Positions 44,012-56,001 of a stretch of DNA of 64,000 bases are shown here, one piece after another (within the stretch, counting starts at the first letter, position 1; every line of letters starts with the position of its first letter). The stretch covers positions 233,332,292 through 233,396,291 of the forward strand of contig CM042687.1 in NCBI GenBank assembly GCA_023614405.1. Reading direction: 5' to 3'. A model generated the notes under the pieces. The model saw only the letters and a list, made by a program, of their open reading frames with translations. It was not told the DNA's origin and did no database searches. This DNA is from Avena insularis (taxonomy: Eukaryota; Streptophyta; Magnoliopsida; Poales; Poaceae). Made by a program: the position numbers and the translations under genes.

Positions 44012-45235
44012 ATGGCACCACCTGCTTTTAATTTCAGTATGTTCATGGAGAAAGAGAAACTTGCAACGAACGGTAGCAACTTTACCGAATGGGCCATGAA
44101 TTTGAGGATTCTCCTCTCTGCTACACAAAAGCAATATGTGCTAGAAGCGTCGCTAGGCCCTCCACCATTTGGGGATGCCCCTGACGAGGAGAAGAATGTC
44201 TATCAGACTCGTCAGGAGGACCGCAACTTAGTTCATTGCGGCATATTGTATGGGCTAGAGCTAGAACTTCTAAAGCGTTTCAAAAACGGCAATGCATTTG
44301 ATATAATGGGTGAGTTGAAAATGGTTTTCGACACACATGCTGCTGTAGAAAGCTACAATGCTTCAGAAAAAATCTTTAGCTGCATGATGGAAGAGTACAG
44401 CTCCATAAGTGAGCATGTACTCAAGATGTCGGGTTACGCCGATAAGCTTGTGTCCTTGGGAATATAGATTCCCATTGACTTAGGCATCGATCGTGTTCTG
44501 CAGTCTCTGCCACCTAGCTATAAGAGCTTTGTGATGAACTATAATATGCAAGGCATGAAGAAGTCTCTCCCCGAGCTTCTTTCAATGCTTAAAACTGCAG
44601 AAGTGGAGATCAAAAAGGAACATCAAGTGTTGATGATCAATAAGAACACTGGTTTCAAGAAAGACAAGAAGGGAAAACGGAAGGGAAGTAAGGGCGGCAA
44701 GCCGGTTGCCGTGCCTGAAAAGAAACCCTGAGTTGGACCTATGTCTGACACCGAGTGCTACTATTGTAAGGGGACTGGCAACTGGAAGCGCAATTTCCCC
44801 AAGTATTTGGCAGACAAGAAGGCCGGCAAGGCAAATAAAGGTATATATGATATACATGTTATTGATGTGTACTTGACTAGTGCTCGCAGTAGCACCTCAG
44901 TATTTGATACCGGTTCAGTTGCTAATATTTGTAACTCAAATCAGAGGCTGCGGAACAAGCGACCGCTAGCAAGGGGTGAGGTCAAGATGCGTGTCGGTAA
45001 TGGATCAAGCGTTGATATGATCGCCGTCGAAACGCTACCTCTCCACTTGCCGTCGGGATTAGTAATAAACTTGAATAATTGTTATCTGGTGCCTGCACTG
45101 AGCATGAACATTGTATCTGGATCGTGTTTGATGCGAAGTGGTTATTCATTTAAATCCGAGAACAATGGTTGTTCTATTTATATGAATGAAATCTTTTATG
45201 GTCATGCACCGATGATGAATGGTTATTTCTATTAG
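44012..45235 (+). pseudogene. Copia gag and protease
   Basis: Gag starts MAPPAFNFSMFMEKEKL, with the SNFTEWAMNLRILL capsid block. In-frame stops TAG (44465) and TGA (44729) break it, while the reading frame itself is continuous to 45235. The zinc knuckle CYYCKGTGNWKRNFPKY has lost its His (now Asn) and last Cys (now Phe), so it could not bind zinc normally. The protease motif is VFDTGSVANICNS. The frame ends with TAG at 45233. Confidence 0.92.
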
Positions 45236-46444
45236 ATCTCATTAATAATGTTACACATATTCATAATGTTGATGCTAAAAGGATTAAACTTAATGATGAT
45301 ATATCCGCATATATGTGGCACTGCCGTCTAGGTCATATTGGCGTTAAACGCATGAAGAAGCTCCATTAGGATGGACTTTTGGAATCACTTGATTTTGAAT
45401 CATTTGATACATGTGAGCCATGCCTTATGGGCCAGATGACTAGAACGCCATTTTCCAGTTCAATGGAACGGGCGACATATTTATTGGAAATCATACATTC
45501 TGATGTATGTGGTCCAATGAGTGTGTCGGCGCGAGGTGGATATTGTTATTTTGTTACTTTCACGTATGATTTGAGTAGATACGGTTATATCTACTTGATG
45601 AAACGCAAGTCTGAAACCTTCGAAAGTTCAAGGAATTTTAGAATGAAGTGGAAAATCATCGTAATAGAAAGATCAAATTTCTACGGTCCGACCATGGACG
45701 TGAGTATCTAAGTTACGAGTTTAGCACTCACATGAAAGAGTGTGGAATTGTTTCACAACTCACACCTGCCGGAACACCACAGAGAAATGGTGTGTCGGAA
45801 CGTTGTAATCGTACTTTATTGGATATGGTTCGATCTATGATGTCTCTGACAGACTTGCCGTTGTCATTTTGGGGTTATGCACTAGAAACTGCTGCATTCA
45901 CGTTAAATCAGGCACCATCTAAATTCGTTGAAAAGACACCGTATGAATTGTGGTTTGGAAACAAACCTAAGATGTCATTTCTTAAAGTTTGGGGATGCGA
46001 TGTTTATGTGAAGAAACTTCAACCGGATAAACTCGAACCCAAAGCGGAAAAATGCGTCTTCATAGGATACCCTAAGGAAACAATTGGGTATTCCTTCTAT
46101 CACAGATCCGAGGGCAAGGTTTTTGTTGCCAAGAATGGATCCTTTCTAGAGAAAGAGTTTCTCGCGAAAGGTGTGAGTAGTCGGAAGGTAGAACTCGAAG
46201 AGGTTATTGAACCTTCTCTTCAAAGTATGGCGAGTACCACAGCGCCGGAAGTCATTCCGGAGTTGGCTTCACCAGTTGAAGAGGGAACTAATGATAATGA
46301 TCATGAAACTTCGAAAGAGAATACTACCGAACCTCGCAGGTCTAGCAGGACGCGTGTAGCTCCCGAGATGTACGGAAACCCTGTTATGAATTTCATGGTT
46401 GATGAAATTGATGACCCTGCGACGTATGAAGAAGCGATGATGAT
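45236..46444 (+). pseudogene. Copia integrase, interrupted downstream by a nested element
   Basis: GAG-pre-integrase (WHCRLGHIGVKRMKKLH region, about 45315-45365), then the integrase core: IHSDVCGPM (first Asp), LRSDHGREYLSYEF (second Asp, about 45675) and GTPQRNGVSERCNR (Glu, about 45790). It continues through LETAAFTLNQAPSKFVEKTP to VDEIDDPATYEEAMM, where the nested copia begins. Stops at about 45367 and a frameshift between 45640 and 45710 break the frame. The RT half resumes at 54432. Confidence 0.92.
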
Positions 46445-46449
46445 CCCGG
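46445..46449. repeat. Target site duplication CCCGG (left)
   Basis: The partner CCCGG is at 54427-54431. Removing the nested element and one copy restores an open frame across the site. Confidence 0.93.
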
Positions 46450-47816
46450 TGTTGTGCCACGCGGAGATAAAACAAAAAATTCCCCTCTAATGTGGTGATC
46501 CCAAGATCCAGCTGAGGTAGAAGGCCACGAGGTTTACCACTAGACGCGCAGTTGCGGATTACTAATGAAGCGCGTCAGTTGATGCAGTGCAGTCCTCACG
46601 ATCCGATCGTCCTGGTGCTGATCGCACAACACCTCTGCTGGTATCCACACGTACAAGGAGGAGCACCGGCGGCGAACTGCTAGGTTCGTTACGGCGGCAG
46701 GACTGTTGTGGAGCTAGGGTTTCCAACACATGGAATGACCTAACCGAACAACGATTAACCTTTCTGGGTTACGGTGCTCCACTATATATAGGCAGTGAAC
46801 GTGGGCTCTGCTCGCGCGACCCATTCACTAAAGCCCATATAACACTGGTCACCGTGAGTCTAACTCACTAACTTAGTTCTAATCTGGTTTAGGTCTAACC
46901 CAACCAGATTAAAGGTTCAGATCCAATCCGAACTTGCTCCCGCTCTTAAGTGTGTAACCCCGCAGGCTCATGGCTACTTGGACACGATTAGAGTCCGACT
47001 CTCAATCGATCAGTTGGTAGCGGCTCCTAGCAGAACGTGCCGACTCCCAAGTACCAAAGAGTCATGACGACTTACCTTTCCAATGCGACTTACGTCTGAG
47101 TCCCTTTTGCCTCACGATATACCTTGTCAGACTATAGGCGAATAATTGTCATCCCTTAAATAGTCCGACTCTCTTCTCGATCCGAGATAAGTGATTCACC
47201 CGACTAACTCTTAGTCGATCGCCTCGGTTAACACTTAACCGAGTCGTGCATGGCCATGCTTTCCGAATCATATCTCACGAGAGGTCCCAGAGAATATCTC
47301 TCCAAGTGGAGGGGCAAAATCCCATCTTGGTTATTCACATCACAACTTGATTCTCAGTCGACCCGAACTCTGCCTTTATAACCGCCCGATTCTGTATCAG
47401 CATTTGATGTAACCTAAGTCGGTGATCCTCAACTCGGACTATGCAATATCCTCAGGTCTAAGGATTACATTGATTGAGATATACAAATGACAACTTGTTC
47501 GTTGTACCTCAATATGGGTCAATCCGACTCGCTAAACTCTTTAGCCGAATCTGTGTAAGTTGGAATAGCATCTCCATGCCCATGACAAGTGGAACCGAGT
47601 CATCAAGCCAACTTTCACATTGGTCTAAGTTGTGTGTCCAGCACAACTTCAATGACCAAGGATATTTAGTACAAACAACATGAATGCATAGTTCCACAAC
47701 CGAATCACATATTCAATGATACACATCAGATGTTTACACAAGGACAACTTAATATATTTATGAATACAATAGGAAATCTCATCATACATGATTGCCTCTA
47801 GGGCATATTCCCAACA
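46450..47816 (-). repeat. 3' LTR of the nested copia
   Basis: On the minus strand it begins TGTTGGGAATATGCCC at 47816, next to PPT GTGCAAGTGGGAGAC (47817-47831), and ends at 46450. TATA-like TATATATAG at about 46782-46792 (minus). It has several percent substitutions against 53060-54426 by eye and the same length. Confidence 0.95.
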
Positions 47817-47850
47817 GTCTCCCACTTGCACTAGAGTCAATCTTCCGACA

Positions 47851-49446
47851 TCACATGTCCAGGCATCTAATGCCCATAGCTCTTAGGTGCGCCTCATGCT
47901 TTGGCTGTGGTAACGGCTTTGTCAACGGATCCGCAATATTTGCATCCGTGTGTACCTTGCATAACTTGATATCACCCTGATCCACGAACTGGCGAATCAG
48001 GTGGTACCGCATGAGTATGTGCTTGTTCTTCTGGTGTTGTCTAGGTTCCTTGGCTTGTGCAATAGCACCGTTGTTGTCACAATACACGTCCAACGGATTG
48101 GACGAGCCCTAAACCACACCAAGATCCATGAGGAAATTCCTCATCCAAACAACTTCCTTTGCTGCCTCCGAGGCGGCAATATACTCAGCATCTGTTGTAG
48201 ACGCATACACAGTCTCTTGCTTGGAACTCTTCCAGCTCACAGCACCTCCGTTTATAATAAACACGTATCCGGATTGCGAACGAGAATCATGAGAGTCGGT
48301 AAGATAACTCGCATCCGTGTAACCCTTTACACTGAGTTCATCTTCACCACCATAAACCAAGAACATATCCTTAGTCCTTCTCAAGTACTTTAGGATATTT
48401 TTAGCCGTTGTCCAGTGGATCTCTCTAGGATCAGCCTGGTATCTGCTCACAACACTTAGAGCATAGGAAACATCCGGCCTAGTACAAATCATGGCATACA
48501 TGATGGATCCGACTGCAGAAGCATATGGAATCGCACGCATCCGACTTCGCTCAGCAGTTGTCGAAGGACACCGAGTCTTGCTAAGTTTTACACCATGGGA
48601 CATCGGTAAGAACCCCTTCTTAGACAATTCCATGTTGAACTTCTTCAACACTTTGTCCAAATAAGTACTCTGACTCAATCCAATGAGCCTCCTTGATCTA
48701 TCTCTATAGATTCGGATTCCGAGGATGTATGTTGCCTCACCCAAGTCTTTCATTGAGAAACTCCTTTCCAATGATTCCTTGGTTTCTTGCAACATCTGGA
48801 CATCATTTCCAATCAGTAATATGTCATCCACATATAAGATTAGAAAGTTTACTTTGCTCCCACTAAACTTCTTGTATAAACAAGAATCATGATCACTCTT
48901 GATGAAGCCAAATGATTTGACTACCTCATCAAAGCGAATATTCCAACTCCGAGATGCTTGCTTCAACCCATAAATGAATTTATGAAGTTTACATACTTTG
49001 TCAGCATTAGCCGGATCCACAAAACCCTCGGGCTGTATCATATACACGTCCTCGGTTAAATTTCCGTTAAGGAAAGCCGTTTTGACATCCATCTGCCATA
49101 TCTCATTGTCGAAATAGGCCGCTATAGCTAACATGATCCGAACTGATTTAAGCATCGCTACGGGCGAGAAAGTCTCGTCGTAATCAACTCCTTGAACTTG
49201 TCGGAACCCCTTCGCGACAAGACATGCTTTATAGATTGAAACATTTCCATCCATATCAGTTTTCTTCTTAAAGACCCATTTGCACTCGACGGGTCTTGCA
49301 CCGTCTGGCAGATCAACCAAGTTCCAAACTTGATTTTCATCCATGGACTTTATCTCGGATCTCATGGCTCCAAGCCATGACTCGGAATCAGATCCCACCA
49401 TCGCTTCCGAATAATTTGCCGGCTCATCACTGTCTAACAGTAACAC
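47851..49446 (-). pseudogene. Copia reverse transcriptase and RNase H (nested element)
   Basis: Frame 49446-48109 starts in the RT N-terminus (WLGAMRSEIKSMDENQVW, then ECKWVFKKKTDMDGNV). It carries QMDVKTAFLNGNLTEDVYM, the LYVDDILLIGND active site and SMKDLGEATYILGI, then RNase H blocks (GYTDASYLTDSHDSRS, TDAEYIAASEAAKEVVWM). A single TAG at 48109-48111 interrupts it. The same frame continues to 47851 with VYCDNNGAIAQAKEP and IADPLTKPLPQ. The TAG looks like a CAG changed by C-to-T. Confidence 0.94.
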
Positions 49447-49476
49447 ATCACGAACATTTTGTAATCTTGCCGATCT

Positions 49477-50822
49477 TCATAGTACAGGTACTGCTGCCGG
49501 CTCAGCTGGCACGACCGGCTCAACCTCCAAGGTTTTTGCCGACTCGCTACTAGCCGGTTCCTCTCGAATTTCTTCGAGCTGCACCGTTCTCCCACTTACT
49601 CCCCGACTGAGAAACTCTTTCTCAAGGAAGACACCGTTCCGAGCGACAAACACTTTGCCCTCTTCTCGGTTGTAGAAGTAGTAACCCAAGGTTTCCCTCG
49701 GATACCCCACGAAAATACACTTATCCGACTTGGCCGTAAGCTTGTTCGACTGAAGTCGCTTAACAAATGCTTCACAACCCCAAATCTTAAGAAAAGACAA
49801 ACTCGGCTTTTTGCCTGTCCACATCTCATGCGGTGTCTTCTCTACCGATTTTGATGGTACTCTGTTTAGTGTGAACGCATCTGTTTCTAGACAATAACCC
49901 CAAAATGATAAAGGCAGATCTGTCCGACTCATCATTGACCGTACCATGAGAAACAAGGTCCGATTACGCCTTTCCGAAACACCATTCCTTTGCGGCGTTC
50001 CTGGCGGAGTAAGTTGAGGAACTATTCCACAACTTTTCAGATGGTCATCAAACTCATGGCTCATGTACTCACCTCCTCGGTCTGACCGAAGAAACTTTAT
50101 TTTCTTGCCGAGTTAATTCTGTGCTTCATTCTGGAATTCTTTGAACTTTTCAAAGGCTTCCGACTTATGTTTCATCAAGTAGATATATCCATACCTACTC
50201 AAGTCATCAGTGAAGGTAATGAAGTACTCATAACCACCCCTGGCTGTCGTGCTCATTGGTCCACATATATCACTATGTACTAGTACCAACAAGTCGGACG
50301 CCCTTTCGCAACTCTTTGCAAAAGGTGTCTTGGTCATTTTGCCGAGTAGGCAAGATTCACATGTCTCGAACGACTCCAAGTTGAACGAAGTTAGGAGTCC
50401 ATCATCATGGAGCTTCTTCATGCGTTTCCAACTTATATGACCAAGCCGACAGTGCCAAAAGTAAGTCATATTCAGATCATTTGGTTTCAACCTTTTAACA
50501 TTTATGTTATAAACCGACTCACCATCAAGATTCAAAATAAATAACCCGTCCTGGACGGGTGTAAAGCCGTGAAACATATCATTCAAATACAAAGAACAAC
50601 CATTATTCTTGATATTCGACTCATAGCCTTGCCTCATCAAACATGAAGCAGAAATAATGTTTCGAGAACCTTTGGAACATAATAACAATTATTTAGTTCC
50701 ATAATGAATCCGGAAGGTAAATGAAGTTGCATCGTGCCGACTTCCAATGCAGCAACTCTTGCTTTGTTGCCGACTCGAATATCAACCTCGCCTCTTGCTA
50801 CTCTCCTAGTTCTTACTAGTCC
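49477..50822 (-). pseudogene. Copia integrase (nested element)
   Basis: GAG-pre-integrase (WHCRLGHISWKRMKKLH), then VHSDICGPM, LRSDRGGEYMSHEF and GTPQRNGVSERRNR with the DDE residues, and FWGYCLETDAFTLNRVPSK. It is split by TAA at 50113-50115 and ended by TGA at 49477-49479; both are explained by a single C-to-T change. A frameshift near 50660-50680 separates it from the protease part. The frame is otherwise continuous with the RT frame downstream. Confidence 0.93.
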
Positions 50823-51794
50823 CTACAACGAGTTGCAGATGTGAATAACTGATCCGGTATCATATACCCAAGAACTATTAGGTACATCAGCAAGATATAT
50901 GTCTATAACATTGCAAAAAAGTGTACCTGAGTCGGAAGTCATACCTCCACTCTTGGCTTTATCGGCCAAGTACTTGCTGCAGTTCCTCTTCCAGTGGCCA
51001 TCCGCCTTGCAGTAGAAGCAAGTGGATCCGGATGAAGGAGATGGCTTAGTCCCTGAGGAAGCGCTTGGGACCGGGTCTGGAGCCTGCTTTCCTCCTGACT
51101 TAGCCTTCTTCTTAGTCCAAGAACTCTTCTTGAACTTAGCCTTATTCTGCACCATCAACACTTGACTGGCGCCCTTCTTGAGATCTGCCTCTGCCTGCTT
51201 GAGCATCCCATGTAATTCAGTGAGTTTCTTATCCATACCATGCATGTGGTAGTTCAAAATGAACTGTCCATATGCACTAGGAAGAGAGTTCAGAATTATA
51301 TCCATAGCGAACTCTTCCTCTATGGGGTATCCAAGCCTCTCCAGAGACTGCACGTAACCAACCATTTTGATCACATGCGGACTCAGTGGCTCACCATCCT
51401 TAAGCTTGCAACTCAGCAAAGCCTGAGAGACTTGATACCTCTCAGTCTTTGCCTGAGCCTGGAACATACTTTTGAGGCTTTCGATCATATCGTAGGCCTC
51501 AACATGCTCGAACTGCTTTTGCAAGTCCGGTTCCATGTGAGAAAGCATAAGACAACTAATAACCGTGGACTCATCCTTAGCCTGACGGTAGGCATCGGTG
51601 GCAGCGACAGTCGCATTCTCATTCGGCTCATCTCGAAGTGGGTTGTCTAGGACATGGTCCTTCTTTTCTTGTTTGAGAACAATTCTCAGATTTCGATACC
51701 AGTTGGTAAAATTAGTGTCGTTCAGTTTATCTTTCTCAAGAATGGTTCTCAACGCAAAACCGGATATCTGAGAGTGACTGCTACTTGGTGCCAT
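50823..51794 (-). pseudogene. Copia gag and start of protease (nested element)
   Basis: A 323-codon frame starts MAPSSSHSQISGFALRTILE. It contains the capsid block NFTNWYRNLRIVL and the nucleocapsid knuckle CFYCKADGHWKRNCSKY (intact CCHC), then the protease motif VYDTGSVIHICNS. TAG at 50823-50825 ends it early. It is the longest undisturbed gag in the window. Confidence 0.94.
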
Positions 51795-53048
51795 GATTTA
51801 CAACAGAAAATATGCAAAACACTTAAGTCATGTATTCATAAAAGAGCAAGCATATTAAACATTTTAATATTTTATGCTCCCACTAGAACCAACACCCCTA
51901 CGATGGTTGCTTAGTGATTCAGGATCCTAAATAAGCAAGTCGGCTAGTGAGCTTTAGCATCACCGCTAGCCGCCAAGTGATCTAGGTAGACAACTCCTTG
52001 TCAATCGTATATCATACGACTCCTGTTGGACGGGTGGCATCACCTGCCCCGGCTCCCATCCGACTTTTCCCCGAGTCCCACAACCGTTGTGATAGACCCG
52101 TCTAGCTTACCGAGTGTTTCTGCAGTAAGAGTCCGACTCGAACCCACCTAGTCAGAAAGAATTGGCAGCACCTCAATTTTATGAGCCCACTACCAAAAAT
52201 GTCCGACTTGTGATTGTGCAAACACTGGCGGGAAAACTGACTAGACCTTCTTTGAGGGATTAAATTTTACCGACTATCTAATAGAGGTAAAACTGAGACA
52301 TAACAATAACACAAAATAAAGCATTTATAATGTGAAATGGTATGGCTCTCTTCATGGCGATCTCCATCTCCACAAAGCCTGTAATCCGACTCGTGCAAAC
52401 TCTTGTCACTTGCCGTCTTACTCCATGTCGCCGACATGTACAACACCTTGCATGCCTTCCGGGTTCTCCAAACAGCTACACTAGCTTAGTAAAATAAATT
52501 ACATAGAGAATCCAATACGCAGGTCGTTATACAATAAAATGACAGCACCTAGGCTCCAGCCGGCTGACAAAAACCGTGATTCGCAGATCACGTATGGATT
52601 ACACACATACATCACATGCACATGAACCGTACCATTCACAACTTCCTGCAAAAACAAGTTATGCATAGATACAATATCTACCGGCGCTGTGAAACTTGCA
52701 ACGACATCTAAGGCGCCCAACGATTTTTCCGATTCGATCCGAACATGGATTCCGACCATTGTTCCGATTCGATCAAACTTTTTGATCTTCAATCACCGCC
52801 TCTGGATTTACGTATCACAGTCTACCCCGATGGCGGAAGCCAATCGGTAGGGGTATGTCATTCCACGACCTTAGCTGTATGATCATGGAAATCAGACCTA
52901 CCATTCCACGAGTACAGTTGATCTAATCAACCTCGTACAAAACCGATCTATCTCATAGATCGACCACCAAAACAGCACATAGATCTCATCTACAGCTAAC
53001 TGCATATCACATATGCAAGATCTCGAGCCTAAAACAAGAAGCTATCAA
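51795..53048 (-). other. Untranslated leader of the nested copia
   Basis: About 1.25 kb between the gag start and the PBS. It does not show the CCTAGCATGTACAGACATGG block shared by the other two copia leaders. No open frame is supported. Confidence 0.7.
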
Positions 53049-53058
53049 TCTGATACCA
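53049..53058 (-). other. Primer binding site of the nested copia
   Basis: TGGTATCAGA on the minus strand, one base from the 5' LTR end. Confidence 0.9.
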
Positions 53059-53059
53059 C

Positions 53060-54426
53060 TGTTGGGCCACGCGGAGATAAAACAAAAAATTCCCCTCTAA
53101 CGTGGTGATACCAAGATCCAGATGAGGTAGAAGGCCATGAGGTTTACCACTAGACGCGCAGTTGCGGATTGCTGATGAAGCGCATCAGTTGATGCAGTGC
53201 AGTCCTCACGATCCGATCGTCTTGGTACTGATCGCACATCACCTCAGCTGATATCCACACATACAAGGAGGAGCACCGGCGGCGAACTGCTAGGTTAGAT
53301 TCTGGCGGCTACTGCCAGGAGCTAGGGTTTCCAACACATGGAATGACCTAACCGAACAACGATTAACCTTTGTGGGTTACGATGCTCCACTATATATAGG
53401 GAGTGAACGTGGGCTCTGCTCGCGCGACCCATTCACTAAAGCCCATATAACACTAGTCACCGTGAGTCTAACTCACTAACTCAGTCCTAATCCGGTTTAG
53501 GTCCAACCCAACCAGATTACAGGTTCAGATCTAATCCGAACTTGCTCCCGCTCTTAAGTGTGTGACCCCGCAGGATCATGGCTACTTGGACACGATTGGA
53601 GTTCGATTCTCAATCGATTAGTCGGTAGCGGCTCCTAGCAGAACGTGCTGACTCCCAAGTACCAAAGAGTCATGACGACTTACCTTTCTAATGTGACTTA
53701 CGTCTGAGTCCCTTTTGCCTCACAATATACCTTGTCAGACTATAGGCGAATAATTGTCATCCCTTAAATAGTCCGACTCTCTTCTCGATCCGACATAAGA
53801 GATTCATCCGACTAACTCTTAGTCGATCGCCTCGGTTAACACTTAACCGAGTCGTGCATGGCCATGCTTTCCGAATCATATCTCACGAGAGGGCCTAGAG
53901 AATATCTCTCCAAGTGGAGGGGCAAAATCCCATCTTGGTTATTCACATCACATAGCTTGATTCTCAGTCGACCCGAACTCTGCCTTTATAACTGCCCAGT
54001 TATGGATCCGCGTTTGACAGAACCTAAGTCGGTGATCCTCAACTCGGACTATGCAATAACCTCAGGTCTAAGGATTACATTGGTTGAGATATACAAATGA
54101 CAACTTGTTCGTTGTACCTCAATATGGGTCAATCCGACTCGCTAAACTCTTTAGCCAAATCTGTGTAAGTTGGAATAGCATCTCCATGCCCATGACAAGT
54201 GGAACCGAGTCATCAAGCCAACTTTCATATTGGTCTAAGTTGTGTGTCCAGCACAACTCCAGTGACCAAGGATATTTAGTACAAACAACATGAATGCATA
54301 GTTCCACAACTGAATCACATATTCAATGATACACATCAGATGTTTACACAAGGACAACTTAATATATTTATGAATACAATGAGAAATCTCATCATACATG
54401 ATTGCCTCTAGGGCATATTCCCAACA
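53060..54426 (-). repeat. 5' LTR of the nested copia
   Basis: On the minus strand it starts TGTTGGGAATATGCCC at 54426 and ends at 53060. TATA-like TATATATAG at about 53390-53400 (minus). Followed outward by target duplication CCCGG (54427-54431). Confidence 0.95.
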
Positions 54427-54431
54427 CCCGG

Positions 54432-55969
54432 ATTCCAACAAATGGTTAGAAGCCATGAAATCCGAGATGGAATCCATGTATGAAAAGCAAGTTTGGAACT
54501 TGGTGGAATTACCTCACGACCGAAAGGCCGTGTAGAACAAATGGATTTTCAAAAGGAAAACTAATGCTGATGGTAATGTGACCGTCTATAAAACTCGACT
54601 TGTCGCAAAGGGGTTTTGACTAATTCAAGGAGTTGACTACGATGAGACATTCTCTCCCGTAGCAATGCTAAAGTCAGTTAGGATTAATTTAGTAATTGCT
54701 GCATATTTCGATTATGAGATATGGCAGATGGATGTCAAAACCACGTTTCTCAATGGTAATATTGAAAAAGAGTTGTATATGATACAACCAAAGGATTTTG
54801 TTGATCCTAAGGATGCTAACAAGGTGTGCAAGCTTTAGCGATCCATCTATGAATTGAATCAAGCATCACAAAGTTGGAATCTCCGCTTTGATGAGGTGAT
54901 CAAAGAGTTTGGATTTGTCCAAACTTATTGAGAATCTTGTATTTACAAGAAAGTGAGTGGGAGCAATGTGGCATTTCTGATATTATTTGTGGATGACATA
55001 TTATTGATCGGAAATGATATAGATCTTTTAAACAGTGTTAAAAGTTATCTAAATAGCAAATTTTCAATGAAGGACCTAGGTGAAGTGTCATACATATTAG
55101 TCATAAAGATCTATAGAGATAAATCTAGGCGCCTAATAGGGCTATCGCAAAGTACATACCTTGATAAGATTTTAAAGAAGTTTAAAATGGATGGAAGTAA
55201 GAAGGGATTCTTACCTATGTTGCAAGGCAAGACATTGAGTAAGACTCAAAGTACGGCTACGACGGAAGAAAGAGAGATAATGGACAAAGTCCCCTATGCT
55301 TCAGCCATAGGCTCTATAATGTACGCCATGCTATGTACAAGACCGGATGTGGCACATGCTATTAGTTTGACTAGTAGGTACCAATCGGATCCTGGTTCGG
55401 AACACTGGATAGCGGTAAAGAATATCCTTAAGTACTTACGAAGAACTAAGGATATGTTTCTTGTGTACGGAGGTGAAGAAGAGCTCGTCGCTAAGTGTTA
55501 TGTCGACGCAAGCTTTGACAGTGACCCGGCTGACTCTAAGTCTCAATACAGATACATATTTCTCATGAATGGCGGAGCGGTTAGTTGGAGGAGTTCCAAA
55601 CAACCTGTGGTGGTGGGATCAACAACGGAGGCCGAATATGTTGCTGCTTCGGAAGCGGCCTAGGAAGCGGTTTGGATGAAGGAGTTCATATCCGAACTAG
55701 GTGTGGTTGTAAGCGCGTTGGACCCAATGGTGATCTACTGTGACAAAAATGGTGCCATTGCCAATGCAAAAGAACCAAGGTCTCACAAGAATTCCAAGCA
55801 TATTAAGCGCCGATTTCACTCCATCCGCGAGCATGTCAAGGATGGAGATATAAAGATTTGTAAAGTACACACGGATCACAATGTAGCAGATCCATTGACT
55901 AAAACTCTCCCTAGAGCAAAACATGATCAACACCAGAACTCCATGGGTGTTAGATTCATCACTATGTAA
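54432..55969 (+). pseudogene. Copia reverse transcriptase and RNase H (41303 element, resumed)
   Basis: The frame picks up with SNKWLEAMKSEMESMYEKQVW, then NKWIFKRKTNADGNV, QMDVKTTFLNGNIEKELYM, and the LFVDDILLIGND active site (about 54985). The RNase H region shows YVDASFDSDPADSKS, TEAEYVAASEAA and IYCDKNGAIANAKEP, ending at 55967. In-frame stops occur at about 54529, 54617, 54837, 54928 and 55661; otherwise the frame is kept. Several look like single C-to-T changes. The PPT follows at 55988-56001. Confidence 0.93.
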
Positions 55970-56001
55970 CTAGATTATTGTCTCTAGTGCAAGTGGGAGA
56001 C

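Larger units (their letters stand above)
46450..54426 (-). mobile_element. Nested, nearly intact copia (minus strand), 7,977 bp
   Basis: Two LTRs of equal length (1,367 bp) flank a single gag-pol on the minus strand. The perfect target duplication is CCCGG. From right to left: 5' LTR 53060-54426, PBS (53049-53058), leader, gag (51794-50823), protease/integrase (50822-49477), RT-RNase H (49446-47851), PPT and 3' LTR 46450-47816. Coding is broken only by four in-frame stops and one frameshift. It inserted into pol of the 41303 copia. Confidence 0.96.
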
